NCBI RefSeq assembly: GCF_910594005.1
Contig: NC_057826.1
Location: 27,933,501-27,997,500 of the forward strand
Reading direction: 5' to 3'
Length of the DNA: 64,000 bases
Source: Cervus elaphus
Taxonomy: Eukaryota; Chordata; Mammalia; Artiodactyla; Cervidae
This document shows positions 35,178-46,045 of this stretch, piece by piece (positions within the stretch are counted from its first letter, which is position 1; each line of letters opens with the position of its first letter). The notes beneath the pieces were generated by a model. The model ran no database searches. It was given only the letters and a program-made list of their open reading frames with translations, and was not told the DNA's origin. The translations under genes and the position numbers were made by a program.

Positions 35178-36928
35178 ATATTTTGTAATGAATGTTTGTG
35201 ACCATCCAGGAGGCTCAACTTTCTGTTTTCTTTTGGACTTGTTTTCAAATTTGCAAAATGGAGCTAAACCCCTCATTTTACAACCCCTGCACTAGAATGC
35301 CATCAGACAGTTACTAGCATCATAGGTTTAGTCATTTATAGAAAGTAAGTACTAACATAGTCTATTACTTTTGCTAAAACTCCTGAATGGATAATTATTA
35401 AAAATTATATCTTAAGACAATAATATTTTTACTAAAATCATGTAATGTATCAATATCTTGACTTTCTCTTAACTACAACTTTTACCACTAATTTATATGT
35501 GTTTTATCCTTTTAAAAAAATTCTATGTTTTGGTGTTTCCCAAATTTTATCATTTTGTACATTCTGTTCAATATGGGCTAAATGCCGATTTGTGTTTACT
35601 GCTCACTTTCCCACCTAACAACCAGTCAAACTTTTTAAAGTGTAAACCCAGATCCCTGTAATTTATCGTTCTCTACAAAGGCACTGTAAGATAGGAAACA
35701 AATTACAACCTGCAGTTTTCTTTCTTTGTTGATCTTTTTCTATTCCGGTTTGATGTGTTATTTTATGCACTTATCTGCTGAGAAACACAAGGTGTGAAAT
35801 TGCACTTCAGGTGTGAAAACACTTTTCTGTCTCAGAAACAGGGCTCTCCACTCTTCAAACTGCTCTATGGAAAAAGCTGTCAGCAAACTGACAATAAGGG
35901 AGTGAACTTGTGTTTCCGCAGCCGTACAGCTACACAATTCCTGGAGGAAAAGTTCAATCAAGTCACCAAACTGATCTGGCAATTCTGCTGCCAGTTATGG
36001 CAGTGGGAATTGAATTAATCTTGCAAACAAAGACTTGCTCATTTCACAAAGAGAGCAATCTCCAGCTTTCTCCCAGTCAGATTATTTTCTAATTACAAGA
36101 AAGGCTATTTACAACCAAACCACCATCACTGAAGCTGAATTGTAAGTGTATGACAAAAGGGGGAAATAATAAAAGTATAAACGATCCAGTCTGAGGACAT
36201 CTAACCAGAAGAGAAATGCCGACTGTTCCAGCTCAAAAGGGAACCTTTTATTCACAGTAATCATATGCTTACTTTTTAGCTATCCAGAGCTATGACCAGA
36301 AAATTCTGCTTGTGAGGAATAGTGAGGAATAAGGTTGGAGTGTTTGGGGGTTCAATGAGTATCAGTCAGACTGGAAGAGAAAGGGTCAAGTAAATACGCA
36401 GCTTTACTGAGCTGTTTTAATTCTTTGGAATTGATAGTGTAATACTTGCTGTAGAGCACCACCAAGCAGTATTTTATCTTCTGTTGATGATTCAGACACC
36501 CCTCAGTGTCTCTAACAACATAAAACCATCATCAAAAGGCTGAATGGGTCAAAATCCCCTGGTAGTTCTGGATGCTGTCCTCCTGACTCAGCCTGTTAAC
36601 TGTGTCATGGTTCACTGTCACTTTCTCCACAATGAAGACACCACATGAACCAAAAAAAAAAAAAAAATTATAACAGCAAAATTTCCATTTTTCCATTTAT
36701 AAAGCATATTTCCATTTTATCATGGCATAAACCTATGTCATTTGGGATTCAGATGTCATCTTTTCAAAGAAACAATGCAATACCACAAAAGTTAGTTACA
36801 CAGCTCATAGAAAACAGCTGCCCGACAAATGATGGTCTGTCATTTGTAACAGACTTAGCCTTGGGGTGGGGATGGGGCACTACGATTCTCTGGGCAAAGG
36901 AAAGGAATTTGGTCATTTAACCTCTCCT
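35178..36928. other. non-repetitive block in the last SYT16 intron
   Basis: AT-rich flanks enclose a balanced, repeat-free core at about 35700-36110, open for 74 codons on both strands. This looks more like conserved non-coding sequence than an exon; splice sites around it are not convincing. Confidence 0.4.
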
Positions 36929-36941
36929 TAGCTTCTAATGT

Positions 36942-38061
36942 GCTACTCCACGTTCAAGGTCAGGAGGGGCGGCCAGAAGACACCCCTCGTCCAAGGTAAG
37001 GAGCAGCAGCTACACTTTGCTGGAGCAGCCGTGAAGAGATAACCCACGTCCAAGGTAACAGAAACCCAAGTAAGACAGCAGGTGTTGTGAGAGGCATCAG
37101 AGGGCAGACACACTAAAACCATAATCATAGAAAACTAGCCAATCTGATCACACAGACCACAGTCTAACTCAATAAAACTAAGCCATGCCATGTGGGGCCA
37201 CCCAAGACGGTAGGATCATGGGGGAGAGGTCTGACAGAATGTGGTCCACCGGAGAAGGGAATGGCAAACCACTTCAGTATTCTTGCCTTGAGAACCCCAT
37301 GAACAGTATGAGAAGGCAAAATGATAGGATACTGAAAGAGGAACTCCCCAAGTCTGTAGGCACCCAATATGCTGCTGGAGATCAGTGGAGAAATAACTCC
37401 AGAAAGAATGAAGGGATGGAGTCAAAGCAAAAACAATACCTAGTTGTGGATGTGACTGGTGATAGAAGCAAGGTCCGATGCTGTAAAGAGCACTATTGCA
37501 TAGGAACGTGGAATGTTAGGTCCATGAATCAAGGCAAATTGGAAGTGGTCAAACAGGAGATGGCATGAGTGAATGTCGACATTCTAGTAATCAGCAAACT
37601 AAAAAGGAAAGGAATGGGTGAATTTAACTCAGACGACCATTATATCGACTACTGTGGGCAGGAATCCTTTAGAAGAAATGGAGTAGCCTTCATAGTCAAC
37701 AAAACAGTCCAAAATACAGTACTTGGATGCAATCTCAAAAACTACAGAATGAGAATGATCTCTGTTCGTTTCCAAGGCATTGTTCATTGGCAGGACTGAT
37801 GCTGAAGCTGAAACTCCAATACTTTGGCCACCTCATGTGAAGAGTTGACTCGTTGGAAAAGACCCTGATGCTGGGAGGGATTGGCAGGAGGAGAAGGGGA
37901 TAACAGAGGATGAGATGGCTGGATGGCATCACCGACTTGATGGGCATGAGTTTGAGTAAACTCTGTGAGTTTGTGATGGACAGGGAGGCCTGGCATGCTG
38001 TGATTCATGGGGTCTCAAAGAGTCGGACATGACTGAGCTACTGAACTGAACTGAACTGAAC
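36942..38061 (+). mobile_element. BovB with endonuclease region, internally deleted, 13-base target duplication
   Basis: Flanked by TAGCTTCTAATGT at 36929-36941 and 38062-38074. Unlike the other copies it keeps sequence near the element's 5' end, and a 127-codon frame (37185-37568) containing the start of the APE-type endonuclease (IGTWNVRSMNQGKLEVV). That frame ends at a TGA before the VDILVISKLK strand, which follows in the next open frame (37569-37799). At about 37783 it jumps to the 3' tail, omitting the reverse transcriptase. It ends with GAACT tandem units (ACTGAACTGAACTGAACT), the BovB terminus. Confidence 0.9.
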
Positions 38062-38156
38062 TAGCTTCTAATGTATTCATAATTATAAAACACCCTCAAT
38101 ATACATAAGAGAGAATAATATTAATACTACCCATACTTAAGTACCAATCATGGATA

Positions 38157-38372
38157 CATGCTTAGTCACTTTAGTCGTGTCCAACTCTTTGCGACCCTAT
38201 GGATGGTGGCCTGCCAGGCTCCTCTGTCCATGGGATTCTCCAGGCAAGAATACTGGAGTGGTTGCCATGCCCTCCTCCAGGGGATCTTCCTGACCCAGGA
38301 ATTGAATCTGCGTCTCTTACTTCTCCTGCATTGGCAGGTGTGGTCTTTACCACTAGCATACCTGGGCAGTCT
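38157..38372 (-). mobile_element. Bov-tA SINE
   Basis: ATGCTTAGTCACTTTAGTCG to CTAGCATACCTGGGCAG. Four overlapping open frames here are SINE translations. Confidence 0.93.
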
Positions 38373-38599
38373 CATTTGATATTCAGCATTTTTCATATTT
38401 ACTATTGACCTTTCTGGTTGATATTTAGGAAATAAAATATAATTGAAGATCCTTAAGTATCCCTCCTACATCCTGTTTGGTTTCCTCTCTCTCTACAGGT
38501 AATTTCTCTCCTGGATTTGGAATTCATCAACTTTATGTGTATTTCTGAACTTTCACTATAAAAGTAGCTGTAAATAAAGCTATCCAGAATATATTTTAA

Positions 38600-40172
38600 A
38601 TTATTTCACACATTTTAGAGTATTTAGCATTTTACTGTATGTCCTCCCAAAGCTTGTCTTCTTTTGCATTCAGCATTAACTTTTTTATATTACATATATT
38701 GTTATATACACCTATGATTCATTTAAGTGTGAATAGTGTTCTAGTATATTAATAAACCACAAATAGCTTACTGATTAATTAATGACATTTGTTTTTAATA
38801 ACCAAGAATTGAAAAGATTTCAGTGAACACTTCGGTATTTTATATCATACCAACATTTGAGAATTTCTCTAGTACATCCCTGTGAGTGGATTATTGACTC
38901 TTTATAAATTCTAGAGACAAAATCTTGTTATTTTTATTGTTAATACCTTCTCCATGCCTGTGATTTATCCATTTACTATGTGTATAGTAACTTTTGCAGT
39001 TTAAATGCTTTACATTCTTGTGGAGTCAGATTTATCAGTGTTTTCCTTTTCAGTCGACACATTAAAAAATTGTTTAAGAAATCCTATCCAAACTCAATGG
39101 TCTTCAACATTCCTTCTATGAGTCTTAAGAATTTGTTTTTCAATCTGATCTTTAATCCACCTAAGATTGATTTTGTATGTGGTGTGAGGTAGGGATCTAA
39201 TTATTTTCCCAAATCAGAAGCATTATACATTAAATAGCCCATTATCTTCCAGTTGACTTGTAATACAATGTTGATCAGATATCAAGCATCTAGCTTTAGT
39301 GTCCTTCCCTTAACTTGATATTTATTATCATCCTTTTAGAATATGTCTTGATATCTGTTAGGAAGAATCCTTATATCATCTTTTTAAAAATTTAGTTATC
39401 CCAACTTCTTTCTTTAACTGGTTCTTGCATATGAATTTGAGAATCAGTCAGTCAAGTCCTTTTTAAAAAAAAAAATCTGTGGGGATTTTGATTGGGATTG
39501 CACCAGATATAAATTTGAGGAAAGCTATTATTTTCACAATATAGATTATTCTAACCAATAAACACGTTCATCTATCTATTTAGTTTTATTTTGTGTATTT
39601 CAAAAAGTGTTGTGATTTTTAAATAATTTTCTTCAGTTCAGTTCAGTCACTCGGTCGTGTCTAACTCTCTGCGACCCCATGAACCACAGCACGCCAGGCC
39701 TCCCTGTCCATCACCAACTCCCGGAGTCCACCCAAACCAAAGTCCATCGAGTCGATGATGCCATCCAACTATCCAACCAACCATCTCATCCTTTATTAAT
39801 GTTATCTTTTGGTACCATAGCTACTGTTAGTTTGTATATATTAATGTGTTAAAACTCTACTTTCTATCTGTCCTTGATGTATTAGAAAACAAGTTTGTAT
39901 TAAAAAATATTAGTTTAAATTTATAGGTTTTCTTGCATTTTTAATGCAATCATATTTTCTATAAAGAATGGCAGTTTTGTTTCCTCTTCTCTAGCTTTAA
40001 ATTTTTATTTCTTTTTCTTATTCTACTAAATTGCCTTGAGTTTCCAGTCTAATGTTGAATGAGAGTGATTCTAGTGGGAATCCTTATTTCTTTCTTGATG
40101 GATTTCAAGATTAAGAATGATAGCTAGTGTCTATTTTCTTAAAATGCTCACCATCAGGGTTAAGTATGTTCT
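38600..40172 (-). mobile_element. ancient L1 ORF2 fragment, split by a BovB piece
   Basis: AT-rich minus-strand L1 ORF2 remnant, recognisable at 39110-39200 (CCACCTAAGATTGATTTTG), 39470-39560 (GGGGATTTTGATTGGGATTG) and 40040-40120. Interrupted by the BovB tail at 39632-39796. No reading frame is kept. Limits are approximate. Confidence 0.65.
39632..39796 (-). mobile_element. BovB 3' tail fragment inside an old L1
   Basis: TTCAGTTCAGTTCAGTCACT to CAACCATCTCATCCT; contains a small local duplication of CCAACTATCCAACCAACC. Confidence 0.85.
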
Positions 40173-40175
40173 CTT

Positions 40176-40366
40176 CCCTATTCCCTGGTGGCTCAGATAG
40201 TAAAGAATCTGCCTGCAATGCAAGAGACCTGGGTTTGATCCCTGGGTTGGGAAGATCCCCTGGAGAAGGGAATGGCTACCCGCTCCAGTATTCTTGCCTG
40301 GAGAATTTCATGGACACATACTCCATGGGGTTGCAAAGAGTTGGACATGACTAAGTGACTAACAGT
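40176..40366 (+). mobile_element. Bov-tA SINE
   Basis: TCCCTATTCCCTGGTGGCTC to GACTAAGTGACTAACAG, with a small deletion near the end of the body. Confidence 0.93.
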
Positions 40367-41589
40367 TCTCTACAACATACTAGTTGTTGACATCTAATAC
40401 CATTTCTGCCTTTCTAAGCTCTTTTCTTTACCAAACTTAAAATTACATTCCCCTGGATCTCTTGCCAGTAAGATCCCAGTTAGATTTCACTAATGAAAGC
40501 AAACTGTATGAGACTGGAAAGCAAAAGGAAAGGGGAGCCACAAGTCCTTTCAGGCCACAGACCAGTTGCAGGCATGTGGACAGGAATTAGCAAGCAGGTG
40601 GCAAAGTAGGGTGTTCACCCATGGCATTCAAAGATCCTTATGAGAACCATTCCTTTAATGTGCCCAGCCCAAATTGTACTGGTACCTTTCCTGTGATGCC
40701 TGTACTTCTGGATTTCCTAGAGAGAGCTTTCCTGACCTTTACTGACCAGACTTCCCATGCTTGAAGCCTATAAGAAACAACTTCTGATTCAAAATATAGT
40801 TAGAGTATTTTGTATTTTCCTGACAAAAGTGTGATAAAGTAATCAGTAATCTGAACTGGAATGCAACTAAAACAAAAATACAAGAAGACCACTGGCCTAG
40901 AAGTTAGTGCCAGGTGATGAAGAAACTCCTATCAGAGGCTAGGATAGTGGCGATCCATCATCCATACTAAGTGATGGTAAACTCATATGCTATCACTTGG
41001 AAGGAAGCACATATGCCTAATATTTGTAGTTACAAGGAAAAAGATTGAAAAACATAATGTTAGAAGTGTGTATTCACTACTACTGGCTTCATCTAGAGGC
41101 TGGGGAGTGGTGAAAAGTACCCTTGGGAAAGATGAATGTGCAAGGAAAAAGAAAGAGAATCCTGATATTCAGACATATCTGTGATTGGAAAAGTTCCTTG
41201 CTTCCAGATTTCCAAACAGTAAGAGATAAATTTTAAAGGGCTTCAAACAACAAAGGCTCAATAAACCTTCTCAGGTGAACAATGTGATAGTGACTTGGGT
41301 TAATATAAAATTAAGGATGAAGGTTTCACACCAGATTGGACATGACTGAGCCATGTGTCTGACTTCTGAATATAGAATCCTAGAAGTAATACATTACCTT
41401 CAATCACAGCTGAAGTCAGTCATTCCCCCTGTCTCTTCCCCTTCCACGACAACAAGGCTGGTCACATTTTGAACATAATATTATCACCTCATTAAATGGA
41501 AAGAATCTGTATCCCTTACTCATAGCTTAGAGGAACATTGCCTGCCTTACTTTGGATTGTGATGAAAGGGAGAAATAAACCTTTGCTGT
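40367..41589. other. SYT16 intron sequence
   Basis: No gene; 40430-40800 may be an old unnamed repeat. Confidence 0.45.
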
Positions 41590-42220
41590 GTTAAGCCATG
41601 AACTCTGCAGAATTTGTTATTGCATCATAACTTTGCCTATACTGATATATCTTCTATTATTCATCTGCTGTGAGTTATTTTTGCCAATAAAGCATAGTGT
41701 ATTTCATCAAGAGCTTCTTTTGCAATTATTGACATGATCAAGTTTTCTCATAAATCAGTTGGTATAGCGAGCTATTAAATACGTTAGATTTCCCTAATGT
41801 TAAATCATTCTTGCATTCCAGAACCAAGCCCAATTTATTGGTAATTAGTGTTTCTTTTTCTTAAACATTATGAGGTTAGGTGGACACCCAATATAAAATG
41901 TAGTAGAAGTGAGAGGATGTGAGGAGAGAGAGATAGGGAGAGATTGGGAGGAAGAGAAATATTAACCTAATGCTGTATCTATCAGTAACAAAGCAGTTTC
42001 AGTCCCTTGACATTTATTATTATCACCAATAGATTTTGATTTATTTTTATTGATTTTGTTTATGCCATCTATTCTGCATTTTCTAGGCTTTTAAATATAT
42101 CTTTCTGCTTTCTATTGGATTATCTGAATTTTCTTTATTCTAATTTGGTCTCTCTACTGGGTTAAAAGTTGTATTAAAATTTTAACATATACCCTTTATT
42201 TACTGTCCAAAATTAATCAA
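41590..42220 (-). mobile_element. ancient L1 ORF2 fragment, continued
   Basis: Further minus-strand L1 remnant. The stretch with CTTGCATTCCAGAACCAAGC and later TTGATTTATTTTTATTGATT matches the ORF2 reverse-transcriptase region read backwards. It may belong to the same old insertion as 38600-40172. Approximate limits. Confidence 0.5.
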
Positions 42221-42238
42221 TACCTCTACCTTCTTTCT

Positions 42239-42422
42239 GTGGCTCAGTTGGTAAAGAATCTGCCTGCAATGCGGGAGACCTGAGTTTGATCCCTGGGCTG
42301 GGAAGATCTCCTGGAGAAGAGAATGACTACCCACTCCAGTATTCTGGCCTGGAGAATTCCATGGACTGTGTAGTCCACGGGGCCGCAAAGAGTCGGACAC
42401 GACTGAGCAACTTTCACTTTCA
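42239..42422 (+). mobile_element. Bov-tA SINE
   Basis: GTGGCTCAGTTGGTAAAGAA to GAGCAACTTTCACTTTC; flanks CCTTCTTTCT (42229-42238) and CCCTCTTTCT (42423-42432) differ at one base. Confidence 0.93.
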
Positions 42423-42432
42423 CCCTCTTTCT

Positions 42433-44171
42433 AAGTAGCATAAGTACCTTAGAATTCTTTGACTTCTGTCTCCCCTTCACATCTTTCATATTATTCCTGC
42501 CAGGAATTTCAGTTCCACGTTATTGCTGTAGTCCCACTTTTGCTGTTTCTGCTTTACGCAGTCTACACATGCTCACATTTACCTACATGTTGATCTTTTT
42601 GTGCCTGTTGTTCATTTCCTTTCTTGCACTTTACTCCTTTCAGGTTCAATTTCTTTCTCCCTGAAATCACACCAGTTAGTAGTTCTTCCAGTGATAAACC
42701 CTTTCAAGCTTTGTAAAAGAAAAAAAGATCTTTATTCTTCTGTCACTTGAAAAGAATAATAAGTTGAGAGTGGTTTTCTTTCTCAAGCCTGTGATGATAT
42801 TCTCCCCTTGTCTTCAGGCTTCTATTGTTGCCGTTAACAAGGCTGTCCACAGTCTGTCATTCTTCTGAAGAAAGCTGAGTGGTTTTTTTTTTAATTGGTT
42901 TTATTGAGATATAACTCACATACTATGGTAACTGTATTTTCTCTTCTGTTGCTTTTCAGATTTTCTAACTTTGACATTGTTGTGAGAATTAAATGAGGTG
43001 ATATAAGTAAAGGAACATCACATATGCAGTCAATAAGTTACTGCTGCACATAAATCTTCATATGTATTGGCCTTAATTCTGAACATGTAATGGCTATTAA
43101 TAAGTGTTTACTATACTTAACTGAATATTGGACCAAGATTTTAAAAGAAGGTGGTATATCCTATATTCATTCATTTCTGTGTAGTCCTTTTTTCCCTGTG
43201 TTTCATCCATAGAGGTTACCCCCTGCTTCCTATCTGTTATTCACACTAAACATGAGCCTGCTTGATTTGCTTTTTTGTTTTTCCTTCCTCTAGTCTCTGC
43301 TATTGTGAATGCCTAACAAGGTTAATATGCTGCTGCTGTAAGTATTATCATTTGGGATGTAATTATCACATGTGGCTAATCACACACACACTGAGAGGCC
43401 GGGGGACGCATTATTTTTAACTAGAGGGGACATCTTAATGATAATTTTTGACAGGGACCATTATATGTGTGTATATACACAATGCAGTAACGCACTGGAG
43501 AAGGATGGAGAAACAGAACCTGCCAACAGAATAGCTAACTTTTTAGAATATAGACTTGTATAGGTAGCATTAACTTGTTAACCCCACTTAATAGGGAAGT
43601 AAATGAAATTCTGAGAGGTTAAAACAATTGTCCAGGCCATGCAGTAATTGGGTGGTAAGCCCAAGAAAAGAACGGAACAGAGTTGCTAAACTGTTAGTGA
43701 ATTGTTTTCCCATAAAGCCAAATTCAAAAGATAATCAAATACTTCCAATTCTCAATGGTGACTTCTTCAAAAGCTTCTGTATAAGGATTTCAGACGTCTA
43801 GCAGATACTGAAAGAGGGTTTTTCACCTAGATCATCTGCCATGTACAGAAGTGGAGACTATTCCTTGTCATCATGTTTGTAGACTAGCCTGTACTGTCTT
43901 AATAGCAAATATGACAACAATAATGATCTCTTGTACTAAGTGAGATTTTACCTTGAAAGTGCCTGGAATGGTTCTTGACACATTGTTACCTGCCTTGAGC
44001 TAAGATTAGTTCATTTTGTTAACTTGTTTATGGATTGTTTCTGAATAGGTTCTATGGAATAGTTTCAGTAATTTTCAAATAGCCTATTTTACCTTCCCTG
44101 GTCCACCTATGATTTGAAAAATATATGTAAACATACTTAAATTTTTATAATATGGGCATTTTCACCAAAAT
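42433..44171. other. SYT16 intron sequence
   Basis: Old L1 traces around 42890-42930 and a MIR fragment at 43575-43695; otherwise nothing recognised. Confidence 0.45.
43575..43695 (-). mobile_element. MIR-type fragment
   Basis: GAAATTCTGAGAGGTTAAAA and GGCCATGCAGTAATTGGGTG; short and diverged. Confidence 0.45.
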
Positions 44172-44246
44172 GGAAGGAAGGAAAGAAAGAAGGGAGGGAG
44201 GAAGGAAAAAAGGGAAAGAGAAAAGAAGGAAGGGAGGGAGGGAAGA
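44172..44246. repeat. purine-rich GGAA/GGGA microsatellite
   Basis: About 75 bases of nearly pure A/G on the plus strand (GGAAGGAAAGAAAGAAGGGA), imperfect tetranucleotide units. Confidence 0.92.
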
Positions 44247-44696
44247 TGGCAGGAAGAGGGATGTAGATATAAAAATCTATTTATCTATCTGATGAATAGA
44301 GAAAAGGTTAAAGTTAGAAAGAAAGAAATGCCCAATCAAATACTTTGTCTTGGGATGGATGTGGTTTATGAAGGATGCTATAGAAGATGCCCTCAGGTTA
44401 TTTGATTGATACCCTGTCTGTTCTGTCCAAGGTTGAGTCAAGGGTGGACCTTGAGATGTCAACATAACTTAAAAAACAATGTAATGCCCACCACAGTATT
44501 CCCTATCAATGGCTTCATTCATGTTTTATTTTTATCTACCTAGCCCAACTGAACTATTCCAGACCAGACCAGTTTTTTATGCCTATTATTTTATAACAAA
44601 TTTTCAAGTATGCTGAAAATTTGAAATAATTATACAGTGGATACCCATATATTCATCACCTAGATTCTTCAATTGTCATATTTTGTTCCACCTATG

Positions 44697-45258
44697 CTAT
44701 GGCCTGATGTGTCCTACCAAAATTCGTATGTCGAAGCCCTCATCCCCAGTGTGACAGTATTTGAATGTGGGATCTTTGGGAGGTAATCAGGTCATGAGGG
44801 TGGAGCCCTCATGAATGGGATCAGTGCCCTTAGAAGAAGAGCCATGAGATAGAGGTACTCTCTCTCCATCATGTGAAGATACAGCAAGATATCTGCCTGA
44901 AAACCAAAAAGAGGGTTTTTACCAGGAACCAAATTAGCTGATCAAATCCAAATTGATCTTGGATTTCCCAGCATCCAGAACTGCAAGAAAAAAAATTTCT
45001 GTTGTCTATGCCAGCAGTCCCCAACTATTTTGGCACCAGGGACCAGTTTTGTGAAGGATAATTCTTCCATGCATTGGTGGGGGGATGGTTTCAGGATGAT
45101 TCAAGCACATTATATTTATTGTGCACCTTATTTCTAGTAATGTTACATCAGCTCCACCTCAGATCATCAGGCATTAGATCCCAGAGTTTGGGTACACCTG
45201 GCCTAAGCCACCCAACCTATGGTATTTTTGCTATAGTAGCCTGAGATAACAGACTTTG
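44697..45258 (+). mobile_element. MaLR solo LTR (MST/MLT1-like) with nested hAT element
   Basis: Plus-strand non-autonomous ERVL-MaLR LTR: CCAAAATTCGTATGTCGAAG, TGGGAGGTAATCAGGTCATG, CCATGTGAAGATACAGCAAG and CTTGGATTTCCCAGCATCCA, resuming after the insert as AAGCCACCCAACCTATGGTA and TAGCCTGAGATAACAGAC. It has no internal retroviral genes and is an old non-coding relic. Confidence 0.75.
45013..45205 (+). mobile_element. MER1-like (hAT-Charlie) DNA transposon remnant
   Basis: CAGTCCCCAACTATTTTGGC, GGACCAGTTTTGTG, GGGGGATGGTTTCAGGATGA and CCACCTCAGATCATCAGGCA follow the MER1 consensus as I remember it. It lies inside the MaLR LTR, near the LTR's 3' end, and lacks its far inverted repeat. No transposase is encoded. 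Confidence 0.65.
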
Positions 45259-46045
45259 CTTCCTCATATATCTATACATCTATCTATCCATCAACCTGTC
45301 ATACCTGTAGCCATCATTGTTCTTTATCCCTAAATATTTCAGCATATGTTTCATTAACTAGAGTTCAATAATTTATGGTTCTTTCATACTATAAGGTAAA
45401 ATTTACATGCAGTGAAGTGCACGAAGCCTAGCACCACTCAGTAAGTTTTAACAAATGCAAACATCCATTTAACCCACATCCCTATCAAAATACAGAATAT
45501 GTCCATCACCCCAGAATACTCCCTCATGTCTATGCCCGGTCACCTTGATGCCAATACGAATCCTGAAGCAACCACTCCTTGCTCTTTTTTTCCACTATAT
45601 GTTTAAACAAATTTTGCCTGTTTTAGAAATTCATATAAATGGAATCATGCAGTAGGTACTTGGTATGTTCTTGAGATTCCTCCATGTTGTTGAATGCCTC
45701 AGTTAATTTCATTCCTTTTTATTGCTGAATGGTATTCTACTATACAAAATATATCTTAATCTATTTATTCAACTATGAGGACATAAGGGCTCTTCGCCAT
45801 TTTTGTACACTGTAATAAAGCTGCTATAAACCTTCTAATGAAAGTCCCTTTTTTTTTAACTTATGGACAAATGCCCAAGAATAGAACTGCTGGATTTTCA
45901 GTGCATGTTCATCTATATGAGACACCACCAGGCCTTCTCCCAAAGCTGTTATTCCATTTTACACTTCTACCAAGAAAGTATTCGCCACATCCTCACCAAT
46001 ATTTGAGGGAATCAGTCTTTTTAGTTTTAACCATTCTGGGGTGGG

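Larger units (their letters stand above)
44560..46045 (-). mobile_element. ancient L1 3' end, split by an LTR
   Basis: Minus-strand old L1 tail in two parts: 44560-44696 and about 45260-46045. Landmarks include TACATGCAGTGAAGTGCACG, AATGGAATCATGCAGTAGGT and the ORF2 tail near 45840-46030. The MaLR LTR at 44697-45258 sits between them. Confidence 0.65.

Noticed and set aside
37185..37568. 127-codon plus-strand frame as a DNA repair endonuclease
   Set aside because: The GTWNVRS motif is the BovB APE-type endonuclease, flanked by BovB sequence and target duplications.
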